Origin: Prevotellaceae bacterium
Lineage (GTDB): Bacteria; Bacteroidota; Bacteroidia; Bacteroidales; Muribaculaceae
Direction: 5' to 3'
Assembly (NCBI GenBank): GCA_021772015.1
Contig: JAETNS010000016.1
Coordinates: 1 to 56,465, forward strand
Length of the DNA stretch: 56,465 nt
Below are positions 23,376 through 32,902 of the stretch, piece by piece (position 1 is the stretch's first letter; each line of letters begins with the position of its first letter). Both the position numbers and the translations under genes were made by a program. The notes under the pieces were generated by a model. It saw nothing but the letters and a program-made list of their open reading frames with translations. It did no database searches and was not told the origin of the DNA.

Positions 23376-24449
23376 TTATTTCATCCATGTATTGAAAAAT
23401 GCCGCAATTTGGTTGAACGGGATTTTGTTGAGATTATCGTAGAGATCACAATGATTGGCATCTGCCACTATCAAGAGTTCTTTGTTGTCTCCATGTAACT
23501 TCTTGAAAGCATCCTCACCGAAATAACGGGAATGGGCTTTTTCTCCATGAACAACCATTACTGCATTGCGTATCTCTCCGGCACGGTCGAGCAATGTGAA
23601 ATTGATAAAGGGCAATGCCGATGTTACATTCCATCCGTCGGTAGAATTGCCTGAACGGGCATGAAATCCGCGTGGAGTCTTGTAGTAGGCATAGTATTCT
23701 TTTACGAATTGTGGAGCGTCATCAGGCAATGGATCCACAACACCACCACCACGCGTATAGAAGCCGTTGCGATAATCTTCTGTTCGCTGTGCGTTCATAG
23801 CCTCTTTAGCCTTATAACGAGACTCGGCATTGTCGTCAGCATCGTTATAGCCGTTTGATGTCACACGACACATGTCATACATCGTGGAAGCAACCGTGGC
23901 TTTTATTCTGGTATCGTTGGCTGCGGCATTGATTGCGAAGCCTCCCCACCCGCATATCCCAAGTATCCCTATTCGGTCTGCATCCACATTCGGTTGCACC
24001 GACAGGAAATCTACGGCAGCCGAAAAGTCTTCGGTGTTGATGTCAGGGGATGCCACACGGCGAGGCATTCCTCCGCTCTCACCGGTAAAAGACGGATCGA
24101 AAGCGATTGTGATAAAACCTCTTTCCGCAAGTTGCTGCGCGTATAGTCCACTTGACTGTTCTTTGACCGCTCCGAATGGCCCGCTGATAGCGATTGCCGG
24201 CAATTTGCCTTCAAGCCCTTTTGGTGAATACATATCAGCCGCGAGTGTAATGCCATAGCGATTCACAAATGTCACTTTGCGATGATCGACTTTGTCGCTT
24301 TTTGGGAAAGTCTTGTCCCATTCTTGCGTCAATTCCAATTGCTCAATTGGAGCAAGGGAGGTGTTTGTATTGAGGTTATTCATGTTTTGAGAACATATAG
24401 TCATGAACGCGATAACGAACATGACAGTTGTTATAATTATTTTCTTCAT
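23376..24449 (-). CDS. Secreted alpha/beta hydrolase (dienelactone-hydrolase-like)
   Basis: A 357-residue protein with a signal peptide at 1-20 (MKKIIITTVMFVIAFMTICS). The fold is an alpha/beta hydrolase: an oxyanion region AIAISGPFGAVKEQS, the nucleophile elbow GICGWGG with cysteine instead of serine, an acid after VVHGEKAHSRY, and the catalytic histidine in ADANHCDLYD. The Cys elbow recalls dienelactone hydrolase. The YcjY-like family it resembles has no certain substrate. It is divergent from an AraC regulator and may be its target. Confidence 0.75.
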   Translation of the reverse strand: MKKIIITTVMFVIAFMTICSQNMNNLNTNTSLAPIEQLELTQEWDKTFPKSDKVDHRKVTFVNRYGITLAADMYSPKGLEGKLPAIAISGPFGAVKEQSSGLYAQQLAERGFITIAFDPSFTGESGGMPRRVASPDINTEDFSAAVDFLSVQPNVDADRIGILGICGWGGFAINAAANDTRIKATVASTMYDMCRVTSNGYNDADDNAESRYKAKEAMNAQRTEDYRNGFYTRGGGVVDPLPDDAPQFVKEYYAYYKTPRGFHARSGNSTDGWNVTSALPFINFTLLDRAGEIRNAVMVVHGEKAHSRYFGEDAFKKLHGDNKELLIVADANHCDLYDNLNKIPFNQIAAFFNTWMK

Positions 24450-24539
24450 ATTCTTCTAATTAATTCTTTGATAAATGTTCCCTTCCCGTATAATGCTGTT
24501 AAAGATTTCAGCATTTAGTTAAAAGATTATTTACCTGTG

Positions 24540-24547
24540 CAAAGGTA
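24540..24547 (-). promoter_or_regulatory. -7 box of the hydrolase gene
   Basis: TACCTTTG on the minus strand fits TAnnTTTG and gives a leader of about 85 bases. No clear -33 box, which is usual for promoters needing an activator such as the divergent AraC protein. Confidence 0.45.
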
Positions 24548-24633
24548 GGCACTATCCATCAGCTACGCTTACCACGATTATGGCAGGAGCTACCATATTT
24601 GAAGATGATGATAAAAACCTGAAATTTAATGGC

Positions 24634-24641
24634 TAATTTTG
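24634..24641 (+). promoter_or_regulatory. -7 box four bases before the AraC start
   Basis: TAATTTTG ends 4 bp before the ATG at 24646. Transcription would begin at or inside the start codon, so the mRNA would be leaderless. No other ATG in frame is near. Confidence 0.4.
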
Positions 24642-24645
24642 CGGT

Positions 24646-25563
24646 ATGGAAACAAATACGACCACAATAAAGCTCGATTCAATCGACTCATATAACAAGC
24701 TATACGGGTTGACTACACTCCATCCGCTCGTCACAGTCATTGACCTTAAAAAAGCCACAAAAAGGATTGACCGCATACGGATGAATTATGGGGTGTATGC
24801 CTTGTTTCTCAAAAATGGAGCGAACTGTTCGTTGAAATATGGACGCGAATATTACGATTATCAAGAAGGCACAATCGTCAGCTTCTCGCCGGGGCAGACA
24901 ATTGATGTTGACAGCACAAATGAACCCTTAGCCCCTGATGTTGTAGGATTGATGTTTCACCCTGACTTGATATGCGGAACACCTCTTGCATCAAAAATCG
25001 GTAGTTTCGGCTTTTTCAATTATTCTCAGCGGGAGGCGTTACATCTGTCGGAATCTGAAAAGAAGATGTTTTTAGATTGCCTTGAAAAAATAAGTCTGGA
25101 ACTGGAACATCCGGTTGACAACCATTCCGCAGACCTGATTTCAGCCAATATACAGCTTCTTCTTGAATATATGAGCAGATTTTACGATCGCCAGTTTATA
25201 ACACGCCACAAAATCAACTCATCTGTTGTTGCGGCATTCGAGAATGAACTGTCCAGGATTTATTCCGCCGACGCGACTGTGAATGAAGTGCCGAAAGTAT
25301 CATATTTTGCAGACAAGGCAAATCTGACACCCGGATATTTCGGAGACCTCATAAAACGGGAAACCGGGAACACTCCGCAGAATATAATCACGCTATATCT
25401 TATCAACGAAGCAAAAAGGCGTCTGGCATCCACCGACACCGACATTAGCATTATCGCCTATGATCTTGGCTTCCAGTATCCGCAACATTTCACTCGACTT
25501 TTCAAACGTGTGACAGGAAAAAGTCCGAGTGTATTCAGAAATGATTTCTATTCCAATAACTGA
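24646..25563 (+). CDS. AraC-family transcriptional regulator
   Basis: A 305-residue regulator. Residues 1-180 form a cupin-like sensor domain (YDYQEGTIVSFSPGQ). Residues 200-303 carry the two AraC helix-turn-helix motifs: VSYFADKANLTPGYFGDLIK and ISIIAYDLGFQYPQHFTRLF followed by KRVTGKSPSVFR, all well conserved. It is divergent from the hydrolase gene and 6 bp upstream of the acetyltransferase, so it probably controls both. The inducer is unknown. Confidence 0.9.
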   Translation: METNTTTIKLDSIDSYNKLYGLTTLHPLVTVIDLKKATKRIDRIRMNYGVYALFLKNGANCSLKYGREYYDYQEGTIVSFSPGQTIDVDSTNEPLAPDVVGLMFHPDLICGTPLASKIGSFGFFNYSQREALHLSESEKKMFLDCLEKISLELEHPVDNHSADLISANIQLLLEYMSRFYDRQFITRHKINSSVVAAFENELSRIYSADATVNEVPKVSYFADKANLTPGYFGDLIKRETGNTPQNIITLYLINEAKRRLASTDTDISIIAYDLGFQYPQHFTRLFKRVTGKSPSVFRNDFYSNN

Positions 25564-25569
25564 ACCGAT

Positions 25570-26136
25570 ATGACACCACAGGAATACAATGAATATATCG
25601 CCGTTCATGGAACGGTAATAAATGATTCTCCGGAACATAGGTTTATGCACAAAGCCTCACAGGATGCCATACGCATAACTATGGAAATCAACAACTGTTA
25701 TCATACTCCGGATGAGCTGCGTGTTTTGCTGTCGCAATTAACCGGAGTGGAAATAGACAGTTCCGTCGGGCTTTTTCCTCCCATATATTCCGATTATGGC
25801 AAAAACCTGCATATCGGCAAGAATGTGTTTATCAATATGGGCTGCAAATTTCAAGACCAAGGAGGCATTTTCATTGGCAACGGCTCTCTTATAGGACACA
25901 ACTGTGTAATGGCAACGATAAACCACGACCCGGATCCGGCGAAAAGAGGCTCGATGACATTCAAACCAATTCACATAGGCAAAGATGTGTGGATTGGAGC
26001 AAATGTGACTATAACTCCCGGAATCACAATCGGCGACGGAGCAATAATCGCCGCAGGAGCAGTGGTGACAAAAGATGTGGAACCTCGAACTGTTGTCGGT
26101 GGCGTACCGGCGAAAATTATCAAGTATATAGACTGA
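25570..26136 (+). CDS. Maltose/galactoside O-acetyltransferase-like enzyme
   Basis: A 188-residue left-handed beta-helix acetyltransferase. The N-terminal helical cap ([14 protein letters not shown]) is that of the LacA/Maa group; hexapeptide repeats run from about 75 to 175 ([36 protein letters not shown]). The catalytic histidine lies in ATINHDPD. It should acetylate a sugar with acetyl-CoA. It follows the AraC gene by 6 bp and ends near a strong terminator. Confidence 0.85.
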   Translation: MTPQEYNEYIAVHGTVINDSPEHRFMHKASQDAIRITMEINNCYHTPDELRVLLSQLTGVEIDSSVGLFPPIYSDYGKNLHIGKNVFINMGCKFQDQGGIFIGNGSLIGHNCVMATINHDPDPAKRGSMTFKPIHIGKDVWIGANVTITPGITIGDGAIIAAGAVVTKDVEPRTVVGGVPAKIIKYID

Positions 26137-26228
26137 CATTTGCAATCACATAACAAATCAGGCACTTAGCATACCTTTAAACGATCTAAACAAATAAAGA
26201 TCAGATAATGTCAATTCAGCCAGAAAAA

Positions 26229-26260
26229 TAAAAAAGCGGGCCGTATCGACCCGCTTTTTT
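26229..26260. terminator. Bidirectional terminator
   Basis: AAAAAAGCGGG-ccgtatcga-CCCGCTTTTTT between convergent genes: the stem is GC-rich and has A/T runs on both sides, so it can stop transcripts from the acetyltransferase and from the amylase. Confidence 0.9.
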
Positions 26261-26277
26261 AATTCAGATAAAAACGA

Positions 26278-29200
26278 TTATCTTACTACTTCCTTGCTGA
26301 CTACATTGCCCCTGCGGACGATATAGATGCCGGGAGTAGGCTCATAGACGCGTACACCCTGCAGATTGTAATATTCAGGATCTGCGTCATAAACATTTTC
26401 CTCCATCTCAACCGATTCTATGCCCGACTGTTGACGGAGTTTGCCGATGCGTGCATGGGCATATGTGAACTTGTCAAGGTCTTCCTTCTCCGCGCTCGAT
26501 GAGCTGTCCTTGGAGTAGGGAGTATCGGCATTATCGAAGCATGTAGCGTCATAGGGAGTCGAACCTGTCGCGCCCTGACCGTAAGTGTCGATCACCATTA
26601 CCCCGATACCGGTATTCTTGATGTAATCCTCCGTGATGCCAAGTTTTGCCAGAGGCAGCTTCCATTCATAGAATGTGTGCTGATCCTTCGGTATCTCATT
26701 GATGAGATCTACAAAGTTGTCATTTCCAAGCAGCATTGAAGGATCATAGCCGAAGTCAGCCTGACCCCAGATATGGGTGATCGAGGGAAGAAGGCCATCC
26801 TGACACCCATAGAAAGGAGCGTCGAGGCTCACACAATAGGGAGCGTCATAGCTGGCATGGTTGTCGGGAGTCGGGAAGAAAAGGCCGGGATTGCCGACTG
26901 TCGACTTGGTGCTACAGTAAAGCACGCAGTCCGTGCCGTTAGCAAAAGTATTGTATTGGCCATCAGCGTCCCAGATGGAATTGCCGTTAGTCAGCACTCC
27001 GTCCATTTCCTTGTAAGGATCGAGGTCGAACGCAAGGATCAAGCGCCCATCCATATTATAGGGCTTGGCAGCGCCATTTGTCAGCTTGCCGTCACCATAG
27101 AGGTCCCATACCGTGTAGACATACTGCACACCAAGATACAGGTTCTGGCTGTCATATGCGGCATAAACCGCATATGAATCCACACAAGGATACTCATGCC
27201 TGCCTCGGATCGCGCTGGCGACATCACGGGCTACACCTTGGGCGATAAGCTCATTCTCTGTCCAGTTGGAAAGGGCGTTATCGGCCACACACATGCGGTT
27301 GTCGTTGTTGAGCTTGGTGAACTTCATGTTGATGGTCTTGTTTGTTCCCACCTTCCCATTGGGGTTCACCTTGTAATAGTCAGTATTGAGGCTGTTGCCC
27401 GGCTGTGGATCAGGACCGGGATTCTCGCTCTTGGTGTAGGTAAATGTCTGTACATTCTCCCCTGCATCATTCTTGACATAGGTCTTGAGAGTCGTAGACT
27501 CTGTGAAAGTCAGCGGCGCGGAATAAGCCTGTGAGGAACTGCCCGGAGTAGAACCATCGATTGTATAGTAGATGGTTGTCGAAGGATTCACAGACAATGT
27601 CACGGTAACTGAAGATGAAAAGCGTGTCCCGGAAGCGGGAGAAGCTGTCACCACAGGTTTGGCCGGACGGGGATCGTCACCCCGATATTCTCCATTGTCG
27701 GTCACCGCGCCCTTGCCACCGGCTCCCTTGTAGATATGATTGTTTACAGGAGCCTGAGTATAATCGGCGGTCTGGTCAGTACCGTCTCCGTTACAGAACA
27801 GGAAGCCTGTCAGACCGGAAGGATTCTCGGGGAAAGTGTATTTCCATACATTTCCCTCAACCTTGGTCAGGGAAGCTCCGGGCCATGTTGTGGAGGGAGA
27901 TGTCCAGTAATGGATGTTCACCTGACTCCAATTGGAGACGGAGTTGTCATAATAGATCGTGAAATCACCGGGATTCGGATCTGGATTCGGGTTAGGATTC
28001 GGGTTAGGATTCGGATTCGGGTCAGGTCCATCCGATACATTCCCGTCACAATCATAAACCTTGCCGTTCTGGAATACCAGATCACCGCCTCCGGCCTTGG
28101 TGTCACCGTTGTTGGTGCTGAAGATAATACCTGTTGGAGTACCGTTGGTGGCCTTCCAAAGCAGATATCCGTTGCTTGTAGTGGTCAGTTTCTCACCGGG
28201 CCAGGATGAAGCGTTTGTACATTGCGTGTTGTTGTCATCCCAAGCCCATACATACACGTCACTCCACCCCTTGGTGTTATTGAAATAGCAGTATGTGCCC
28301 TCCGGAGTCGGATCAGGATCGGGATTGGGGTTGGGATTAGGATTCGGGTCGGGATTCGGTGTGCCGCCGTTGTAAATGACCGCTATACCTGAGGGACCCA
28401 CGTTACCCGTGATGGTTGACGCTGTGACAGTGAACGTATTGCCGCTGATCTTGTCTGTGTAGGTACCGGCAGGGCAATATCCTCCGCCATTGGCAACCGA
28501 CACATTTCCGCTGCCCTTCATGACAATGACCGCTCCCCCATCCTTGCGGGTGACAGAGAATGCGTTTCCGGAAGCCTCACACCAGTCAGCCTTTCCGACC
28601 ATAGCGTTGCGGAATTTATTGACCTCAGCAATATGCTTCCCTTTAAAAGCCGTGCTGCCCTTGCCTACCTTGATATTGCTGAACCCTTTCGCATTCGGGC
28701 GGGCAAAATAAAGCGCGGTAGCGCCGTTGCGACAGGCCATTGAGGCATATGCGCGGTCTATGACACTCTGGTCGACATTCTGCGACCACTCGTCATTGGA
28801 ATATGTGTCATGGCTCTCGCCCCAGTATACAACTTTTGTGTCAGCCACACCTTGATTAACAACCCATGCACCGCCGTACCCCTGAGGAATACCCCCGTTG
28901 TCTTTTGCGGCTCCGTTGCTGTATTTGTTGTCGGTGACAGACATATACTGGGCGTATTCCTTGATGATGGCCTCGTTGGGGCCCGGCGCATCGAGGATTT
29001 CCCCATAATGATACATACCGGCGACAGAAGTGACCTCACGCCAGAAGTTACAGCCTTCGGAGGGAAGCCCGATATGTTTGGCAGCATCCCAACGACACCC
29101 CTTGACTCCAAGGTCGTGGAGTTTCTGCACATAAGCTTTGCCACGGGCGATCACCCCCGCATCTTCTGAATTTACGTCGCCATAATCGCCGAGCTGTCCG

Positions 29201-29673
29201 TGGGTGATCGAATATCGGTCACCATAATTGATCCCGCCATTCCAGCGCACACGTCCGTTGCCATCCCACCAGGGATCATGATATCCTGCGGTTTTGTCCA
29301 CATGGTTGGCAACGACATCGACAATCACTTTGATCCCATATGTGGCAGCTTCGTCACACAAGGCTTTCAAATCAGCCTCGCTTCCCATGAAGGGGCTTCC
29401 CTTGAACGCAAGGTCGTAAGGGCGGTACAGATCATGCCACGGCGATCCTTGATTGATGTCGGGACGCTGCAGCGGCGACAGCTGCACAGTTCCGAAACCG
29501 GCAGCGGCGATGTTGGGAAGTTCTGCCTTCACCTCGGCCATAGACCAGTTGAAGCAGTGGAGGATATTGCCGTCCTGTATGGCGGCAGGCAATCCGTAAT
29601 CGGCTGCCATCCCCATTCCTGCGGTGCCCATAGCAAGCATTACCGCGAGGAAATTCCTTTTGATTGGATTCAT
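26278..29673 (-). CDS. Secreted modular alpha-amylase (GH13) with starch-binding repeats
   Basis: A 1131-residue protein. Signal peptide 1-24 (ends GMGMAA). The GH13 barrel covers about 30-440: region I DVVANH (119-124), nucleophile D196 in GCRWDAAKH, acid E225 in YHYGEILD, H288-D289 in GESHDTY. Then come two starch-binding-like modules (CYFNNTKGWSDVYVWAW and IYYDNSVSNWSQVNIHYW), each preceded by Pro-Asn/Asp linkers, a chitobiase-type module (TIYYTIDGSTPGSSSQAY) and a unique 300-residue domain. The end (YYNLQGVRV, TPGIYIVRRG) is like a type IX secretion signal. It should degrade starch or glycogen outside the cell. The ATG at 29673 gives the signal peptide. Confidence 0.9.
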   Translation of the reverse strand: MNPIKRNFLAVMLAMGTAGMGMAADYGLPAAIQDGNILHCFNWSMAEVKAELPNIAAAGFGTVQLSPLQRPDINQGSPWHDLYRPYDLAFKGSPFMGSEADLKALCDEAATYGIKVIVDVVANHVDKTAGYHDPWWDGNGRVRWNGGINYGDRYSITHGQLGDYGDVNSEDAGVIARGKAYVQKLHDLGVKGCRWDAAKHIGLPSEGCNFWREVTSVAGMYHYGEILDAPGPNEAIIKEYAQYMSVTDNKYSNGAAKDNGGIPQGYGGAWVVNQGVADTKVVYWGESHDTYSNDEWSQNVDQSVIDRAYASMACRNGATALYFARPNAKGFSNIKVGKGSTAFKGKHIAEVNKFRNAMVGKADWCEASGNAFSVTRKDGGAVIVMKGSGNVSVANGGGYCPAGTYTDKISGNTFTVTASTITGNVGPSGIAVIYNGGTPNPDPNPNPNPNPDPDPTPEGTYCYFNNTKGWSDVYVWAWDDNNTQCTNASSWPGEKLTTTSNGYLLWKATNGTPTGIIFSTNNGDTKAGGGDLVFQNGKVYDCDGNVSDGPDPNPNPNPNPNPNPDPNPGDFTIYYDNSVSNWSQVNIHYWTSPSTTWPGASLTKVEGNVWKYTFPENPSGLTGFLFCNGDGTDQTADYTQAPVNNHIYKGAGGKGAVTDNGEYRGDDPRPAKPVVTASPASGTRFSSSVTVTLSVNPSTTIYYTIDGSTPGSSSQAYSAPLTFTESTTLKTYVKNDAGENVQTFTYTKSENPGPDPQPGNSLNTDYYKVNPNGKVGTNKTINMKFTKLNNDNRMCVADNALSNWTENELIAQGVARDVASAIRGRHEYPCVDSYAVYAAYDSQNLYLGVQYVYTVWDLYGDGKLTNGAAKPYNMDGRLILAFDLDPYKEMDGVLTNGNSIWDADGQYNTFANGTDCVLYCSTKSTVGNPGLFFPTPDNHASYDAPYCVSLDAPFYGCQDGLLPSITHIWGQADFGYDPSMLLGNDNFVDLINEIPKDQHTFYEWKLPLAKLGITEDYIKNTGIGVMVIDTYGQGATGSTPYDATCFDNADTPYSKDSSSSAEKEDLDKFTYAHARIGKLRQQSGIESVEMEENVYDADPEYYNLQGVRVYEPTPGIYIVRRGNVVSKEVVR
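27970..28360 (-). repeat. Two Pro-Asn/Asp linker repeats in the amylase gene
   Basis: At 27970-28025 and 28305-28360 the DNA is built from short units close to GGATTCGGGTTA and encodes (PNPNPNPDP) linkers. The two blocks are so alike that slippage or recombination could remove the module between them. Confidence 0.8.
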
Positions 29674-29745
29674 GATGAAAAGATGTAAGTAAGATAAATC
29701 GAGGCCCATGTAAAAGCCTTGTCATGGTATTTTTGAAACACATTG

Positions 29746-29776
29746 CAAATTTAATGCAATTTATTCACTTCTCAAA
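29746..29776 (-). promoter_or_regulatory. Promoter of the amylase gene
   Basis: On the minus strand TTTG (29773-29776), 19 bases, TAAATTTG (29746-29753): a perfect match to the Bacteroidota consensus. The leader to the ATG at 29673 is about 65 bases. Confidence 0.75.
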
Positions 29777-29900
29777 CTTTAAAACCCGTAAAATTCCCGA
29801 CCCGCAGTTGAAACTCCTCCACACATATCCAAGAAAGAAAACCGCCGCCCCATTAAGGGACAGCGGCATTGACTTGTTCTTACTATTTAGTTAGCAATGA

Positions 29901-32735
29901 TCACTCTGCGGCGGCAGCTTCGGGATCAAGGATGATCACCCGGTAATTGCCGGCGGCGTTCAGACGCTTCATGAAGTCCTGGACATCAGCGGGCGTAAGC
30001 GACTGCAGAAGCTCGACATTGCCATTGAAGACATCAACGCCATTGAGGGCGGTACCAGCCATAGTACCAAGCCATGCGTCATTCTTTTCCTTACCTTCAA
30101 CGGCTTCTTTCACCTCGAACTCGACAGCCTTGGCTAACTCAGCGGTGGTGACATCCGACTCCATGTTCTTGAACTCGGAGGCTATGAGATCGAGCACCTG
30201 CTCTTTCATCTCCGGCTTCATCGGGAAGACAGACTGGAGCACGGTATTAGGCACATTCTGACGAGTCATCACACCGGATGCCCAGATCGAATAGACTGCG
30301 CCCATATCCTCGCGGACCTTCTTGAGGAGACGTTCGGTCATGATCTGGCCGGCGATATTAGACAACGCGCGGTCCTTGGCGGTATAAGGCATCTCTGCGA
30401 ATTCCACAACAGCTGCGAAAGTCTGGGGAGTCTGCATCTGGGCGGTGAAGGTGGAAACCTTTTCCCCCCTCTTTATGCCAAGCGAGCCGTCAATCACCGG
30501 AGCCTTTGAGGCTGTGGCGGTATCACCGGGAAGAGTGGCGATATACTGCTCGCAAAGGGCCTTAAGCTCGTCGAGATCCACATTCCCCACAAAGAAGAAG
30601 GTATAATCGGCGGCATTGGCAGTCAGGTCCTTGACGATAGTGTTGACCTGGTCAAGAGTGGCTGCTTCGACAGCTTCAACAGTGAGTGCGGCCTTGCGGG
30701 GGGTGTCATAGAGAGCCTTCCGGAGATCTCTGGAGAAGATATATTGCGGATTGGTCTCCTGATTGTGGAGGAAACCGCTGATCATGTTCTTCGTTGCCTG
30801 GAACTCGTCGGCCGACATGTTGAACTGCGTGAAATGACTGTAAAGCAGTTCCATCATGGTCTTGAGGTCCTTGGGAGTTGTCGAACCGGAGATATCACGG
30901 CAGTAGTCGTCAAACTGGAAGCTTACCTGACACTGCTTGCCTTGTAGGTACTTCTGCACATCCTTGTAATTATATGTCCCGAGTCCATACTGGCTGAGTC
31001 CCTGGGGAAGGAATACAAGGGTATTGGCATAACTGTCGGGATAAACCGAAGTTCCTCCCAGGGCCTGGGCATCCAGAAGGATCTCGTCAGCCTTGAAATC
31101 AGTTTTCTTGACTACGACCTTGGCCCCGTTCGAGAGAGTCCACTCGATGGCTCCCCACTGGGGAAGATCTTTGGTGGAAACCACCTTGCCGGGAGCAGGA
31201 AGATTGGCGATCAGCGGCTCATCCTTGACCTCATCGACAAAAGCGGGGATATCCTCCGCATCCACATCAGCCATCACCTTGCGGACAGCATCTTCGGTCG
31301 GAATTTTGATGCCATCCTTTTCGGGAAGCATAACCATGACCACGCGGTTGTTGTCGCTGACAAGCTCCTTAAGGGCCTGGTTGATAGCCTCAACAGGGAG
31401 TTGGGGAAGAAGCATGTTGAGAGTCTGGTATTTCAGCTCGATTCCCGTCGCGGGAGTGCCATCGATGAAATTGCGGACATACGTGTTAACATAGGTCTCA
31501 TTCTCGGCCTTCTCACGATTGTTGTAAGCCTTCTCAAGACGCGAGAGATATTCACTGCGGGCGCGGTCATATTCCGATACAGTGAAGCCGCCACGCTGGG
31601 CGCGGAGCAGTTCGCGGTAAACGGATGCAAGTGACGGCAGTATGTCATCCCCTTTGCCCACGGCAGCCAAAGTCAATGCGTCTTTGGTGTCGGCAAGCAG
31701 ATAACCGCCATAATATGATCCTGCCCCGGCAAATGGGGAATCAGGCGTGGAGGATATCTCGTCAAGACGGTTGTTCAGCATGGACGTGATCATGTCACAC
31801 ACATAATCCTGGATCCAGTAAGCCATTGTACCACGGTATTCACGAGGCATCACATTGTTCTTGAAGTAGAGTGACACGCGGGAGTTGGGCATCTCGGAGT
31901 CGGCACCGATGACAATGATCGTGCCTTCGGTGTCAGGCACAGGCTCGTACACACGCTCCTTGGCGTTTTCAGGCATCTTGATCGGAGAGAAGATCTCCTT
32001 GATCTTGTTCTCGATACGGTCAACGTCGATGTCTCCGACAACGACGATACCCTGCTGGTCGGGACGATACCAGGCCTCATAATAGTCGCGCAAAGCCTGG
32101 GGGGGAAAGTTGTCTACAACTTCCATCGTGCCGATCGGCAGACGGTGGCCATATTTCGATCCGGGATACATCGCCGGAGCCATCTGCTCCAACAGACGCT
32201 GCATGCCGACATTGCGCGAACGCCATTCTTCATGGATCACACCACGCTCCTTGTCAATTTCTTCAGGCAGAAGGAGAAGGCCGTCAGCCCAGTCGTGGAG
32301 GATCAACAGGCATGAATCCTGCACAGCGATGCTCGCGGTAGGGACATTTGAGATGTTATATACTGTCTCGTCGATGGAGGTATAGGCATTGAGATTCTGA
32401 CCGAATTTCACACCTTTGGTTTCAAGCCATGTGATCAGCTCATTTCCCGGGAAGTTCTCTGTCCCGTTGAAACACATATGCTCAAGAAAGTGAGCCAGAC
32501 CACGCTGCTCGTCATTCTCAAGGATTGATCCGACCTTCTGGGCGATATAGAAATCAGCCTGTCCCTTAGGGGTCTCGTTGTGGCGGATGTAATATGTGAG
32601 CCCGTTAGGGAGCACACCCATCCTGACCTGTGGATCAATGGGAAGGGGATCTGTCGGCATCTGGGCACGGACTTGCGTCGCGAATGCCACTACTCCTATC
32701 AATACGAACAGGAGCCTGGAAAAGATCTTTTTCAT
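29901..32735 (-). CDS. M16 family zinc protease, periplasmic
   Basis: A 944-residue protein with signal peptide 1-25 (MKKIFSRLLFVLIGVVAFAT). The zinc motif HFLEH is at 82-86 (inverted H-x-x-E-H), with the third ligand glutamate about 75 residues later in ERGVIHEEW. Four M16 domains are expected; the second half (from about residue 510, PQWGAIEWTLSNGAKVVVK) repeats the fold without the motif, as in pitrilysin-like enzymes. It is a peptidase of the PqqL type, perhaps for peptides in the periplasm. The ATG at 32735 gives a clean signal peptide. Confidence 0.9.
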   Translation of the reverse strand: MKKIFSRLLFVLIGVVAFATQVRAQMPTDPLPIDPQVRMGVLPNGLTYYIRHNETPKGQADFYIAQKVGSILENDEQRGLAHFLEHMCFNGTENFPGNELITWLETKGVKFGQNLNAYTSIDETVYNISNVPTASIAVQDSCLLILHDWADGLLLLPEEIDKERGVIHEEWRSRNVGMQRLLEQMAPAMYPGSKYGHRLPIGTMEVVDNFPPQALRDYYEAWYRPDQQGIVVVGDIDVDRIENKIKEIFSPIKMPENAKERVYEPVPDTEGTIIVIGADSEMPNSRVSLYFKNNVMPREYRGTMAYWIQDYVCDMITSMLNNRLDEISSTPDSPFAGAGSYYGGYLLADTKDALTLAAVGKGDDILPSLASVYRELLRAQRGGFTVSEYDRARSEYLSRLEKAYNNREKAENETYVNTYVRNFIDGTPATGIELKYQTLNMLLPQLPVEAINQALKELVSDNNRVVMVMLPEKDGIKIPTEDAVRKVMADVDAEDIPAFVDEVKDEPLIANLPAPGKVVSTKDLPQWGAIEWTLSNGAKVVVKKTDFKADEILLDAQALGGTSVYPDSYANTLVFLPQGLSQYGLGTYNYKDVQKYLQGKQCQVSFQFDDYCRDISGSTTPKDLKTMMELLYSHFTQFNMSADEFQATKNMISGFLHNQETNPQYIFSRDLRKALYDTPRKAALTVEAVEAATLDQVNTIVKDLTANAADYTFFFVGNVDLDELKALCEQYIATLPGDTATASKAPVIDGSLGIKRGEKVSTFTAQMQTPQTFAAVVEFAEMPYTAKDRALSNIAGQIMTERLLKKVREDMGAVYSIWASGVMTRQNVPNTVLQSVFPMKPEMKEQVLDLIASEFKNMESDVTTAELAKAVEFEVKEAVEGKEKNDAWLGTMAGTALNGVDVFNGNVELLQSLTPADVQDFMKRLNAAGNYRVIILDPEAAAAE

Positions 32736-32902
32736 TGTAAGAAATCTGTATGATGAGTAATGTTTATTTCGTTCATATCCAATTAAGCGGCCGGATACCG
32801 ACAATCCTCTATCGAGGACTCCTGTATGTTTAGACGCGAGTTGCCGCCAAAAGGTTGCATTGGATCGGTTTTTATTTTCAGACTATAAAATATCGCGCTC
32901 TT

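Noticed and set aside
27970-28360. Short tandem units that could look like a CRISPR array
   Set aside because: They are in-frame Pro-Asn/Asp linker codons in the amylase; no uniform repeats with unique spacers and no cas genes.
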